From CAZOKH01 sp964580315 (GTDB lineage Bacteria > Chloroflexota > Anaerolineae > Anaerolineales > Anaerolineaceae), in contig CAZOKH010000005.1 of assembly GCA_964580315.1 (NCBI GenBank), positions 11,343 through 75,342 of the forward strand: a DNA stretch of 64,000 nt, given 5' to 3'. Positions 1 through 8,694 of this stretch are shown here, piece by piece. The notes under the pieces were generated by a model. The model had not been told where the DNA came from. It searched no databases and was given only the letters and a program-made list of their open reading frames with translations. Numbering within the stretch: the first letter of the stretch is position 1; each line of letters opens with the position of its first letter. Both the position numbers and the translations under genes were made by a program.

Positions 1-1
1 T

Positions 2-454
2 CAACCCGTCAGGTTGGACGCCATGCTGAACGATCTAATCTTACGTGATAAGTTGAAATATCCAGAACTGACCATTGTTGTTGATCTTCCAGATGATTTA
101 CGACCCATTCAGGCCGATCCTCGCCGGCTTTCGCAGGTTTTTGAAAACCTGGTCAGCAACGCTGTAAAATACGCACCCCGATCACAAATCCAAATCACCG
201 CCCGCCAGGACGAATCAGGTTCAACCCTGGTTATTAAAGATTTTGGGCCGGGCATCCCTAAAAAATATCTGCCCTTAATTTTTAACCGCTTCTTCCGCAA
301 TCCTGAACAATCGGGAGAAACGCACGGCACCGGGCTGGGTCTTTTTATTTGCAAGCAAATAATTCAGGGACACATGGGGCAGATCAACATCGATTCGACT
401 GTTGGACAGGGAACCGAATTCACCATTTTTCTCCCCTGGCAGCCTTCATCATAA
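2..454 (+). CDS. Sensor histidine kinase, C-terminal part (5' end outside window)
   Basis: The reading frame is already open at base 2, so the gene begins upstream and only about 150 residues are visible. These form the HATPase_c ATP-binding domain: N box LSQVFENLVSNAVKYA, G1 box DFGPGIP, F box FNRFFR and G2 box GTGLGLFICKQI. The sensor part and the phospho-accepting histidine lie outside the window. A response regulator starts 32 bp after the stop codon, so this is very likely its cognate kinase, autophosphorylating at the membrane or in the cytoplasm. The signal sensed cannot be judged from this fragment. Confidence 0.95.
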   Translation, partial: QPVRLDAMLNDLILRDKLKYPELTIVVDLPDDLRPIQADPRRLSQVFENLVSNAVKYAPRSQIQITARQDESGSTLVIKDFGPGIPKKYLPLIFNRFFRNPEQSGETHGTGLGLFICKQIIQGHMGQINIDSTVGQGTEFTIFLPWQPSS

Positions 455-486
455 TTGAAGTCCCGAGGCGCAAGGAGCATTATAAG

Positions 487-1191
487 ATGACATTAATTCT
501 GGTTACGGATGACGAAAAGTTATATCAACACCTGTTGAAAGTGAACCTGGAAAAAGAAGGTTATGAAGTCATTACCGCAGGGAATGGCCTCGATGCGCTG
601 GAAGTCATTTCCCGCCGGCATCCCGATCTCATTCTCCTGGATGTGATGATGCCCAAACTGGACGGAATTTCAACCTGTGAACGTGTCCGGCAGTTTTCAA
701 ACACACCCATCATCATCCTGACCGCCAAAGGAGAAGAGCAAGACCGCGTGCGCGGTTTGAATGCCGGCGCCGATGATTATGTGGTTAAACCGTTCTCAGC
801 CACCGAACTGGTTGCCCGGGTGCGCGCTGTGCTGCGCCGTGCGCAAACCACCGAGCAGGTTACCCAAAACCGTTTCTTTGTGCACGGTGGGCTGAAGATC
901 GATTTTGCCCGCGCCGAGGTGTTTCGAGACAACAAACCCATCTCGCTTTCCGCCACCGAATACCGCCTGCTAATTCATTTTGCCCAGCACATGGGAGAAA
1001 TTCTCTCCCCTGAGGATATCCTGGTTGCCATCTGGGGACCGCAGTATCGTGAAGATAAAGAAATTTTGTGGGTGAGCATTGCCCGTTTGCGTCAAAAATT
1101 GGAAGATGACCCCCACAATCCGCATCACATTGTAACCCGCGCTGGACTGGGTTACATCATGCCGCCCGGTGAAGCAGACATGCCAGTTTAA
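487..1191 (+). CDS. OmpR/PhoB-family response regulator
   Basis: A 234-residue two-component transcription regulator. The receiver domain (about residues 1-115) has the acidic pair D8/D9, phospho-acceptor D52 in LLDVMMP, a Thr near 80 and a Lys near 102 in VVKPFS. The C-terminal winged helix (about 130-230) has the typical ending RAGLGYIM. The frame is open further upstream, but the ATG at 487 is preceded by AAGGAG at 472-477 with nine-base spacing and starts exactly at the receiver fold. It probably forms an operon with the kinase upstream and may control the CpaF cluster downstream; that target is inference. Confidence 0.95.
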   Translation: MTLILVTDDEKLYQHLLKVNLEKEGYEVITAGNGLDALEVISRRHPDLILLDVMMPKLDGISTCERVRQFSNTPIIILTAKGEEQDRVRGLNAGADDYVVKPFSATELVARVRAVLRRAQTTEQVTQNRFFVHGGLKIDFARAEVFRDNKPISLSATEYRLLIHFAQHMGEILSPEDILVAIWGPQYREDKEILWVSIARLRQKLEDDPHNPHHIVTRAGLGYIMPPGEADMPV

Positions 1192-1231
1192 TCGTTGGCA
1201 AACAATTTATTTGTTGAAAAGGAAGGGTAAC

Positions 1232-1519
1232 ATGTATTCATCTTTCTCAGAAAAAGGTAAAATTTTCACAAACGTAGTCACCAAAAAACCGATCGATGTA
1301 TATATCCAGACCAATTTGCATTTCATCCACGGTCGGGTACACATTCGCCCTGACGACCGGCTGAAAGATGAAATCAACCAGAACGAGGCTTTTTTGGCTG
1401 TAACAGAAGCTGTCGTTCAAGATCAACAGGGAAACACACTGTATAAAGCCGATTTTTTGGCGGTCAACCGGTCGCAAATCGTCTGGCTTGTTCCAACCGA
1501 AGAATTGAAAGAGAATTAA
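1232..1519 (+). CDS. Small conserved-looking protein of unknown function
   Basis: A 95-residue soluble protein with no signal peptide or membrane segment. It looks beta-rich, with alternating hydrophobic stretches such as IDVYIQTNLHFIHGRVHI and a C-terminal QIVWLVP. I do not recognise a named family. The ATG at 1232 follows the purine-rich GGAAGGG at 1221-1227; the frame extends upstream into the regulator gene but without a better start. It sits 40 bp after the regulator and 8 bp before the CpaF ATPase gene, so it is co-transcribed and may serve the secretion or pilus function. Confidence 0.7.
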   Translation: MYSSFSEKGKIFTNVVTKKPIDVYIQTNLHFIHGRVHIRPDDRLKDEINQNEAFLAVTEAVVQDQQGNTLYKADFLAVNRSQIVWLVPTEELKEN

Positions 1520-1527
1520 GTAATTGA

Positions 1528-2841
1528 ATGCCCACCATTAATAGCCCATCACTTCAACAGCCAGAACTGGCAAAACTCAAGAACTATTTAATTTCCATCG
1601 TCAACCGCGAGATGGAAAATAACCCGCTGCCTCCTGAAAACCGTCAAAAAGCGGTGACGCAAATCATCCAGCAGGGTTATCAGAGCCTGAAAATTCAGCT
1701 TCCCAATGCAGTCCGCGACCAGATCTTTCGCGAAATTTTCGATGAATTACTGGGGTTCGGCATCATCCAACCCCTGCTGGAAGACCCTTCCATCAGTGAA
1801 ATCATGGTCAACGGTGTTGATAAAGTTTACATTGAGCGCAAGGGCAAACTGGTTAAAACCAACCTGGTTTTTGAAGACGAAGACCAGATTGTGCGCCTGA
1901 TTGACCGCATCATTCTGCCGCTGGGACGCCGCGTTGACGGCGACACCCCCACGGTGGATGCCCGCCTGCCGGACGGCTCGCGTGTGAATGCCGTGGTGCG
2001 CCCGGTGGCTATTGACGGTCCCAACATCACCATTCGAAAATTCCAAAAAGACAAACTGGGTGTAGATAAACTGGTCGAATTCGGTTCCATGTCGCAGATC
2101 ATGGCAAATTTTATTAGAGCCTGTGTGATTTCAAAGCTCAACATCATCATCTCCGGCGGCACCGGGTCGGGCAAAACCACCCTGCTGAATGTGCTTTCCA
2201 GCTTCATCCCGGAAGATGAACGCATTGTGACGATTGAAGATGCCGCCGAGCTGCGCTTGCAGCAAGACCACGTGGTGCGGTTGGAAACCAAACCGGCAGA
2301 CCTGGATGAGAAACACTCTGTCTCCATCCGCGACCTGGTTCGCAACGCACTGCGCATGCGCCCCGACCGCATTGTGGTGGGTGAAGTGCGCGGCGGCGAG
2401 GCGCTCGACATGCTGCAAGCCATGAACACCGGGCATGACGGTTCGCTCACCACCCTGCACGCCAACACCCCGCGCGACGCCATCTCACGTCTCGAAACCA
2501 TGACCCTTATGGCAGGCATGGATTTGCCGATCAAAGTCATTCGTGAACAAATTGCCTCGGCCATCGATGTTATCGTGCAGCAATCGCGCATGAGAGACGG
2601 CAGCCGCAAAGTTACCTCCATTTGCGAAGTGGCCGGCATGGAAGGCGACACCGTGGTGATGACCGAAATCTACCGCTTTGAACAGACCAGCCAGGATGAT
2701 GAAGGTAAAATTACCGGTGAACACCGTCCGACAGGTATTCGACCGCTTTTTACTCCACGACTGGAAGCCAGCGGATTTAAACTGGGGCCTGAAGTGTTTG
2801 GCGCCAATCTTTCTGAAATGTTAAGTAAAACCCGCAGGTAA
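1528..2841 (+). CDS. cpaF: CpaF/TadA-type secretion ATPase
   Basis: A 437-residue hexameric ATPase of the type II/IV secretion superfamily, powering Flp/Tad pilus assembly or a related machine at the inner face of the membrane. The N-terminal helical domain spans about residues 15-100. Then come the Walker A motif GGTGSGKTT (about 210-218), the Asp box ERIVTIEDAAEL, Walker B in RIVVGEVRG and the His box SLTTLHANTPRDAI, all intact. No recognisable Shine-Dalgarno precedes the ATG. No TadB/TadC, prepilin, prepilin peptidase or secretin gene is visible nearby, so its partners must lie elsewhere or be lost. Confidence 0.95.
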   Translation: MPTINSPSLQQPELAKLKNYLISIVNREMENNPLPPENRQKAVTQIIQQGYQSLKIQLPNAVRDQIFREIFDELLGFGIIQPLLEDPSISEIMVNGVDKVYIERKGKLVKTNLVFEDEDQIVRLIDRIILPLGRRVDGDTPTVDARLPDGSRVNAVVRPVAIDGPNITIRKFQKDKLGVDKLVEFGSMSQIMANFIRACVISKLNIIISGGTGSGKTTLLNVLSSFIPEDERIVTIEDAAELRLQQDHVVRLETKPADLDEKHSVSIRDLVRNALRMRPDRIVVGEVRGGEALDMLQAMNTGHDGSLTTLHANTPRDAISRLETMTLMAGMDLPIKVIREQIASAIDVIVQQSRMRDGSRKVTSICEVAGMEGDTVVMTEIYRFEQTSQDDEGKITGEHRPTGIRPLFTPRLEASGFKLGPEVFGANLSEMLSKTRR

Positions 2842-2864
2842 CCGTCACTAACCGGGAGCGCACC

Positions 2865-3542
2865 ATGGAATCTCTTCAACCTTTATTCCAGATTCGTACC
2901 AAGAAACTGGCTGCATTGATTTTGGACGCCCGTCTAAAATCAGGAAAAAGCGCTGAAGCATGCGCTGAACACGCCGGTCTTTCACTGGATGATTATCAAC
3001 TGATCGAAAAAGGCCGCCTGGCGCCCACGCTTCCACAAATTGAACAGGTTGCGTATTTTCTGCGTGTTCCCCTGGAACATTTTTGGGATGATCAGACACT
3101 TTCAAGCGCACCCCTTGAAACTGCTCTTGACCCCGCCGAACACAATCAACAGCGTCAAAAAGAAATTGGCCAGCGCCTGGTTGAGAGTCGTACCGCGGCA
3201 GATATGACCGCCGAACAGCTTGCCGAACAAATGGGAATCGATTTGCAAACCTGGCTGGAATATGAATCAGGCAATCTTCCCATTCCCCTTCCGGTGTTGG
3301 ATGCCGTCCTGTCCATCCTGAAGAAACCGGTGGAAGACTTCTTCCCACAGGGCGGAGAGCTGGGATTGTGGCTGAAACAATTGGAATTCACCAAACAGTA
3401 TTTTGACCTGCCGGAAGACCTGCAAAATTTCATCCTGAAACCAGTAAACCGTCCCTATCTTGAACTGGCCGTTCGCTTGAGCACGCTATCGGTGGATAAA
3501 TTGCGCGCCGTGGCGGAAGGATTACTGGAAATTACCTACTAA
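2865..3542 (+). CDS. Double XRE-type helix-turn-helix protein
   Basis: A 225-residue protein with two HTH_XRE/Cro-like domains, at about residues 15-72 and 97-152. Each ends in the usual five-helix pattern (YQLIEKGRLAPTLPQIEQVA and a second copy around WLEYESGNLPIP). The C-terminal 60 residues are helical (LNAV-like NLQNFILKPVNRPYLELAVR region) and could dimerise. GGAG at 2855-2858 supports the ATG. It lies between cpaF and a TPR gene in the same orientation with gaps of about 20 bp. It probably binds DNA; whether it autoregulates this operon is unknown. Confidence 0.85.
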   Translation: MESLQPLFQIRTKKLAALILDARLKSGKSAEACAEHAGLSLDDYQLIEKGRLAPTLPQIEQVAYFLRVPLEHFWDDQTLSSAPLETALDPAEHNQQRQKEIGQRLVESRTAADMTAEQLAEQMGIDLQTWLEYESGNLPIPLPVLDAVLSILKKPVEDFFPQGGELGLWLKQLEFTKQYFDLPEDLQNFILKPVNRPYLELAVRLSTLSVDKLRAVAEGLLEITY

Positions 3543-3562
3543 AAACATAAACCGGGTTCACC

Positions 3563-4099
3563 ATGGAAACCAATATTCAAACCATAATTGAACAGGCAAA
3601 CCAGGCCTACCAGCAAGGCAACCTGCAGCTTGCCGTTGAATTGTTTTCGCAGGCTGCCGACCTCTACCGGGGGCAGGGCGATGAACTTTCAGCAGCCGAA
3701 ATGCGCAACAATTTAAGCGTTGCGCTCTTGCGCGACGGTCATTACCAGGCTGCCCTTGAAGCCGCTGCCCAGACCGACCTGGTGTTTGCCCAGAGCGGCG
3801 ACCGACGCCGGCAGGCTATCGCCATCAGCAACCAGGCTGCCGCCCTTGACAGCCTGGGAGACCTTGGACAGGCTTTGGAGCTATATCAAATTAGCGCCGG
3901 TTTGTTCAAAGAACTGGGCGAAGAGGAAATGCTGGCAATGGTGCTTCAAAACATTTCCAGCCTGCAACTGCGCACCGGCAAACAATTGCAGGCGGTTGCC
4001 ACCATGAGCTCAGCCCTTGAGTACAAGCCCAAATTGTCATTCCGGGAAAGAATCATCCAAAAACTGCTGCGCAACACCACAAAGAAGATGAACGGATAG
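3563..4099 (+). CDS. TPR-repeat protein
   Basis: A 178-residue, all-helical cytoplasmic protein with about four tetratricopeptide repeats covering residues 5-150 (for example AYQQGNLQLAVELFSQAADL and ALDSLGDLGQALELYQISAG). No signal peptide or membrane segment is present. TPR arrays mediate protein-protein contacts; the partner cannot be named. It follows the XRE gene by 20 bp and precedes a GNAT gene by 39 bp, so it belongs to the same plus-strand run as cpaF. Confidence 0.85.
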   Translation: METNIQTIIEQANQAYQQGNLQLAVELFSQAADLYRGQGDELSAAEMRNNLSVALLRDGHYQAALEAAAQTDLVFAQSGDRRRQAIAISNQAAALDSLGDLGQALELYQISAGLFKELGEEEMLAMVLQNISSLQLRTGKQLQAVATMSSALEYKPKLSFRERIIQKLLRNTTKKMNG

Positions 4100-4138
4100 C
4101 CATCCTTAGACACCAACCCCCGGGATTGCAAAATCAGC

Positions 4139-5008
4139 ATGGCACCTACATCCTTTTCCCTCATACCGGCCAACCAGAATCACCTGTCTGAAGTTAATGC
4201 ATTAATTCAATCGGCTCATTTTTTCCACCGCCATCTCGACTGGCGCCCGGTGGAAGGCTGGCTGGGATGCCAGCCGTTCTGGCTGCTGGAAGCGCATGGA
4301 GAACTGCAAGCGGCGCTGGCCTGTCCGCCTGCGCCCGCCAAAATGTATTGGATTCGGGTGTTTGCCTCACGGGCGCTGTTGAATCCGCGCCTTCACTGGG
4401 AATTTCTGCTGCAAAAAGCCCTGGCCAGCATCCCTTTTGACCAGGAGACCTTGCTGATTGCGCTGCCCCTGGAAAACTGGTTAATTCACTTGCTTAAAAC
4501 CAGCCAGTTTGAGCAGCATGCAGAGATTGTTGTGCTGCAATGGAACTACACCAATGCAGCAACGCCCGTCATACCATCCATTCAAATTCGGCCCATGACC
4601 ATTGAAGATGTACCGACCATCGTCCAAATTGACCATGTTGCTTTTGAAGCCATCTGGCAATTCTCACAGGAAGATGTTGAACGCGCTTTTCGCACGGCAT
4701 TCTATGCCAGCGTGGCGGTTTTTGAGGGCGAGATTGTGGGTTACCAGATCAGCACCGCCATTCACGACCAGGCGCACCTGGCGCGGTTGGCAGTCGTTCC
4801 CTCCATGCAAAACAGGGGAATCGGTCGTCTTTTGTTGGATAACCTGTTCCAGCGAGTCCAGCGCACCACCATATCCAGCCTGACGGTCAACACGCAGTCA
4901 TACAATCTTGCTTCGCTGGCTTTGTACAAATCCATGGGTTTCAAACCCACCGGCGAACGGTTTCCGCTGTATTTATATAATCCAAACGGGGTGTTTCAGG
5001 GCAGTTGA
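4139..5008 (+). CDS. GNAT-family N-acetyltransferase, apparently two fused GNAT folds
   Basis: 289 residues. The C-terminal half (about 145-285) is a canonical GNAT domain, with acetyl-CoA binding loop VVPSMQNRGIGRLLLDNLF and the closing LALYKSMGFKPTGER. The N-terminal half (1-140) starts with SFSLIPANQNHLSEVNALI, also typical of a GNAT beta1-alpha1, but lacks a clear acetyl-CoA loop, suggesting a degenerate first copy. The substrate is unknown. The last 13 bp overlap the end of the convergent DUF554 gene. It is the last gene of the plus-strand run. Confidence 0.85.
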   Translation: MAPTSFSLIPANQNHLSEVNALIQSAHFFHRHLDWRPVEGWLGCQPFWLLEAHGELQAALACPPAPAKMYWIRVFASRALLNPRLHWEFLLQKALASIPFDQETLLIALPLENWLIHLLKTSQFEQHAEIVVLQWNYTNAATPVIPSIQIRPMTIEDVPTIVQIDHVAFEAIWQFSQEDVERAFRTAFYASVAVFEGEIVGYQISTAIHDQAHLARLAVVPSMQNRGIGRLLLDNLFQRVQRTTISSLTVNTQSYNLASLALYKSMGFKPTGERFPLYLYNPNGVFQGS

Positions 5009-5712
5009 AATCCTGACAAGGCCACCACCCACACCAAAAGCGGGGCAATCACCAACGCCGGCAAAAAGTTGCCCACCCGGATAGGTTTAATCTCCAGCAG
5101 GCTGCTTAAAGCAATTCCCAGCAGCAGCACGCCGCCGGTGGCACTCATTTCTGTCATCATGTCGGCTGTCATAAAGGTCTGCACCTGGGCGGCCAGCAGG
5201 CTGATTCCCCCCTGGTAAACAAACAGGGGCAAAATGGAAAAAACCACCCCCACCCCCAGGCTGGAAGCAAAAGCCAACGCGGCAAAGCCGTCCAGGATAG
5301 CCTTGATCGCCAGGGTTTGATAGTCTCCGGTCAGGCCGTCTTGAATGGAACCCAGAATCGCCATGGGACCAATGCAAAAAACCAGAGACGCGGTCAAAAA
5401 ACCACGAATAAAACGCGCCTGGCTGGCGCCGTCGCCGTTTTTCATAAAACGGGATTCAAGCCATTTACCCAGGCTCTCCAGCCCCTCTTCGATTTTCAGC
5501 CATTCACCCAGCAGCACGCCAAATAGCAGGCTCATCACAACAATTAGTGAGTTTTGAGTCTGTGTAAACATTTTCACGCCATAGGCCAGCGTAAACAATC
5601 CCAAACCCGCCACAACCGTATGCCGCAATTTTTCAGGCAAACGCGAACCAAATAACATCCCCAGGAATCCACCAATCACCACTGTTAATACATTAAAAAT
5701 TGTGCCTGTCAT
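4996..5712 (-). CDS. DUF554 family integral membrane protein
   Basis: 238 residues with about six or seven hydrophobic segments. The features typical of the DUF554 (YqgA/YdfK) family are present: the start MTGTIFNVLTVVIGGFLGML, a central GPMAILGSIQDGLTGD and the C-terminal GNFLPALVIAPLLVW. Members are predicted transporters of unknown substrate; I cannot assign one. It is the last gene of a minus-strand run, 17 bp downstream of the adenosyltransferase gene, and its 3' end overlaps the convergent GNAT gene by 13 bp. No clear Shine-Dalgarno is seen. Confidence 0.9.
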   Translation of the reverse strand: MTGTIFNVLTVVIGGFLGMLFGSRLPEKLRHTVVAGLGLFTLAYGVKMFTQTQNSLIVVMSLLFGVLLGEWLKIEEGLESLGKWLESRFMKNGDGASQARFIRGFLTASLVFCIGPMAILGSIQDGLTGDYQTLAIKAILDGFAALAFASSLGVGVVFSILPLFVYQGGISLLAAQVQTFMTADMMTEMSATGGVLLLGIALSSLLEIKPIRVGNFLPALVIAPLLVWVVALSGFQLP

Positions 5713-5729
5713 AGATCAAAGTTTACTTT

Positions 5730-6269
5730 CTACAATGAATTTTTCTCATGCTGCTGCGGTTTTGCTTCATATTGCTCAAGCACAAAACACAGTGAAGACA
5801 ACCGGTTTAGATATGCCAGGAGAACGGCATTCGTGAGGATGCCAGTGCGGTACAGGTGAATGACCCTGCGCTCGGCTCTTCTCACTGCTGTTCGCGCCAG
5901 GTCGAGCGCTGCTGCGCCGGGTTGATCGCCGGGCAGGATGAACCCATGAAATGGCGGCACCATGTCTCCAAAAAAAGCCACCTGTTCTTCCAGCCAGTTT
6001 ACATAGTCAATTTGAATGACGACAACGTCCTTTTCTCCGCCGCCGGCCATTGCCACTTCGCCCATCAGGGTTTGCAGGTTGCGTTGAATGTGGCGAATCA
6101 GGTCGGCAGTGCCGTCCGATTGCACCAGGCTGCGAGCCAGCCCAAAGGCTGAATTGGCTTCATCCAGTGCGCCCAACGTTTCAATCACATCATCATCTTT
6201 GGATATGCGTTTCCCACCCGGCAGGCCGGTGGTGCCGTCATCCCCTCTTGCTGTAAAAAAAGCAGGCAT
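5730..6269 (-). CDS. Cob(I)yrinic acid a,c-diamide adenosyltransferase (PduO type)
   Basis: A 179-residue enzyme that transfers the 5'-deoxyadenosyl group of ATP to cob(I)alamin, giving adenosylcobalamin. Seen: the N-terminal ATP-binding segment FTARGDDGTTGLPGGKRISK, the EALDE-like LGALDEANSAFGLAR, and the conserved C-terminal RTAVRRAERRVIHLY followed by LLAYLNRLSSLCFVL. Length and order match the MMAB/PduO family rather than CobA/BtuR. GGGGAG lies six bases before the ATG. No other cobalamin gene is nearby, so it probably serves salvage of imported corrinoids. Confidence 0.95.
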   Translation of the reverse strand: MPAFFTARGDDGTTGLPGGKRISKDDDVIETLGALDEANSAFGLARSLVQSDGTADLIRHIQRNLQTLMGEVAMAGGGEKDVVVIQIDYVNWLEEQVAFFGDMVPPFHGFILPGDQPGAAALDLARTAVRRAERRVIHLYRTGILTNAVLLAYLNRLSSLCFVLEQYEAKPQQHEKNSL

Positions 6270-6281
6270 AATTTACTCCCC

Positions 6282-6878
6282 TTATCGCAGTCCTGAATAG
6301 AGAAACCAGTAGGTTTGTTCTGGGAAACGCTGGCGGTACACTTCATCCCATATGAATTGTTTTCGATCCAAAAAATTTTGCATGCGCCTGTCAAGGTCAT
6401 TAAACAACACCTCAGCCCCTTCCAGAGCCGGGATATCTTCCACCAGCAACTGAAGGATCACACGCAGGCGAATCTGGTTGCCATATTGCCGCTGCCAGTT
6501 TGCGGTTTCATCCGGGCTGGATGAGCGCCTGACCATTGAAGCAATTAACTCGGAAAGAAAATTTTGCCAGGATCGAAAGCGCGACTGGAATTCTTTCTGG
6601 CTTTTCATCTGCCATTTGGCGCGCCACTGGCTTCGCGTGTGTTCGCATGCCGCCGCAAATGTTTCATAGCGCTGCCGGTCTTCTGGTGATAGTTCCACCA
6701 CGCCCAGCCGGGCTAAGCTCAGCAGCAAACTGCCGTTGGTCAAACGCAAGTCCTGGGTTTCAGCAGCGTGCCGAATGGCATGCACCGGCCAAAACAGCTC
6801 ATCCGACAGCAGATAATCTTGCAATTCAGATGCACCTGTTTCCAGCAACAGCCAATCCTGACCATCAAATTGCGCCAT
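6282..6878 (-). CDS. Protein of unknown function
   Basis: 198 residues, soluble, largely helical and rich in Trp, Gln and Arg. I do not recognise a family. Charged helical segments (KWQMKSQKEFQSRFRSWQNF, LFNDLDRRMQNFLDRKQFIW) suggest a helical bundle. AAGGAG five bases before the ATG supports the start, and the base composition fits its neighbours. It lies 12 bp upstream of the adenosyltransferase gene and 28 bp downstream of the solute-binding protein gene, so all may be co-transcribed; that says little about role. Confidence 0.8.
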   Translation of the reverse strand: MAQFDGQDWLLLETGASELQDYLLSDELFWPVHAIRHAAETQDLRLTNGSLLLSLARLGVVELSPEDRQRYETFAAACEHTRSQWRAKWQMKSQKEFQSRFRSWQNFLSELIASMVRRSSSPDETANWQRQYGNQIRLRVILQLLVEDIPALEGAEVLFNDLDRRMQNFLDRKQFIWDEVYRQRFPEQTYWFLYSGLR

Positions 6879-6906
6879 ATTGACTCCTTGAGAAACCGAT
6901 TCGGTT

Positions 6907-8610
6907 TTAAGGTTGGGCAGTTGCAGTAGTTTCGATCACTTCGCTGTCAATCGAAGACTTGCGGGCTGCAAAGAACCAGTTATTTATCGTATTGAAACGG
7001 TCGCTCCGGTCAAATAACGGTCCCATCGTCACACCCTGCACCTGGTAATCAATGGCGGTTGAATAAACCGAGTAGAACAGGGGCAAAGCGGGCATTTCTT
7101 CCGAAAAGATCAACTGAAAATTCCGGTACAGACGAGAGCGGTCATCCATGTTGATCGTTATCCGTGCTTTTTCAAGATATTCACTGGCGGTGCGGTTATC
7201 CCACTGGGAATAATTTTGGCCGCCGGTGACTTGCGCCTGATCCCAGAATGGATAGGGGTCGGGATCGGGTGAACGGGAAAAATTCAGCTCAATTAACGCC
7301 GCCTGGTATTCACGATCTTCCAGGTTGACATTTACCAGTTCCTCATAAGGAACCGCCTGCAATTCCACAGCCATGCCAAGCGCATTCCAGTTTTCCTGGA
7401 TTAATTTTGCCAGTTCCAGGTAATAGGGATCGTCGGGATGCAGCAGCGTGAATTCCAGGGCGACATCATCTTTCTGGCGCACGGTTTCTTCTTCGCCTGC
7501 AATAACATACTCGGCATCTTTCAACAACTTTTCGGCTTTGGTGGGATCAAACTCAATATGCCCGGTGTTGTTGTAATATGCCCAGGTATCAGGCAAAATG
7601 GGGCCATCTGCAATGATGCCCTGACCGCCCAACATGCGGTCGATCATGCGCTGCCGGTTCAACCCGGTCAGCAATGCCTGGCGAACTTCCACTTCCTGGA
7701 AAAACGGCACTTCAGGGTTGTTGAGATTGAGCAAAATGATGGTCTGGGCCGGGTTGCGGCCAGTGTAAACCGCCAGGTCTGGATTCGCCAGTACATCGGG
7801 CAGAATATCGGGCGTCACTTCGCTGATGCCCAGCACACTTCCCTGTTCATAAGCCGCAAAAGCAGCTTTCGGATCAGGGTAGTATCGGAAAACCACTTCA
7901 TCCAGATAAGGAAGCTGACCGTAGTATGTTTCATTGACGTTCAGCACCACACCTTTGATTTCGCTGTTTTCGATGATCAGGCGGTTGAATTTGAAAGGCC
8001 CACTGCCGACCGGCTGCAGGTTAAACGGTTCTTCCACAATCTGATCGATGGACATGCCGCCCAGCAAATGCTGCGGCAAAATTCCAAAGGTCAAATAGTC
8101 AAGGAAAGGCGCAAATGCTTCGGGGAGCTGGAATTGCAGGGTAACATCGCTCAACCGCACCACTTCCACGTTTTCCCAGAACGCCACCAGGTCCGCCGGT
8201 ACAACCGGCGCTCCCATGCGCATCATCTCAATGGTAAAGATGACATCATCAGCGGTGAGGGGTGCACCGTCGTGCCAGGTGACGCCCGAACGCAGGGTGA
8301 AGTTGTAGATTAAACCATCCTTCGAAATGCCCCATGATTCAGCCAGATCGGCTACCGGGACACCGCGGGTGTCAAAACGAATCAATCCGCTGAAAATCAA
8401 GCGGTCAACGTCACGATCAACCGGATTGTAATGGTCCAGCAAGGGATTGAGGCGCTGCAGGTTGCCAATGAGCGCCTCAGAATAGACACCGCCTTGATTC
8501 TTTCGTTCAACGGTGCGAACCTGGCTGGTTGGCGTTTCGCCCAAAAGCAAAACACCGACCACCATGCCGGTCAAGAATATAATAATCAGTTGCCAACGCA
8601 GTTTCTTCAT
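6907..8610 (-). CDS. Peptide-type ABC transporter solute-binding protein (SBP_bac_5)
   Basis: A 567-residue extracytoplasmic binding protein of the DppA/OppA family. It has an N-terminal hydrophobic segment (residues 5-24) without a lipobox cysteine, so it is membrane-anchored or secreted. The family signature follows (VADLAESWGISKDGLIYNFTLRSG, then VTWHDGAPLTADDVIFT). The C-terminal half holds the usual ALLTGLNRQRMIDRMLGG region. No permease or ATPase gene accompanies it, so it must use components encoded elsewhere. The ATG has no visible Shine-Dalgarno. It follows secG on the same strand after a hairpin. Confidence 0.95.
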   Translation of the reverse strand: MKKLRWQLIIIFLTGMVVGVLLLGETPTSQVRTVERKNQGGVYSEALIGNLQRLNPLLDHYNPVDRDVDRLIFSGLIRFDTRGVPVADLAESWGISKDGLIYNFTLRSGVTWHDGAPLTADDVIFTIEMMRMGAPVVPADLVAFWENVEVVRLSDVTLQFQLPEAFAPFLDYLTFGILPQHLLGGMSIDQIVEEPFNLQPVGSGPFKFNRLIIENSEIKGVVLNVNETYYGQLPYLDEVVFRYYPDPKAAFAAYEQGSVLGISEVTPDILPDVLANPDLAVYTGRNPAQTIILLNLNNPEVPFFQEVEVRQALLTGLNRQRMIDRMLGGQGIIADGPILPDTWAYYNNTGHIEFDPTKAEKLLKDAEYVIAGEEETVRQKDDVALEFTLLHPDDPYYLELAKLIQENWNALGMAVELQAVPYEELVNVNLEDREYQAALIELNFSRSPDPDPYPFWDQAQVTGGQNYSQWDNRTASEYLEKARITINMDDRSRLYRNFQLIFSEEMPALPLFYSVYSTAIDYQVQGVTMGPLFDRSDRFNTINNWFFAARKSSIDSEVIETTATAQP

Positions 8611-8628
8611 GTTTAGGGGGTTACAAAG

Positions 8629-8662
8629 AAAGGGCGATTTCCCCGCCGGTCAATCGCCCTTT
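8629..8662 (-). terminator. Rho-independent terminator after secG
   Basis: A perfect 11-bp inverted repeat (AAAGGGCGATT at 8629-8639 and its complement at 8652-8662) with a GC-rich 12-base loop. Read on the minus strand it is followed by the T-rich stretch CTTTGT. It lies 33 bp after the secG stop and 19 bp before the start of the solute-binding protein gene, so it should at least attenuate read-through between them. Confidence 0.7.
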
Positions 8663-8694
8663 ACAGGGACTGGCTGAAATTGAGTGATTGAAAA

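Noticed and set aside
349..486. Longer response-regulator start
   Set aside because: It overlaps the kinase gene and adds sequence unlike a receiver domain; the ATG at 487 has a good ribosome site.
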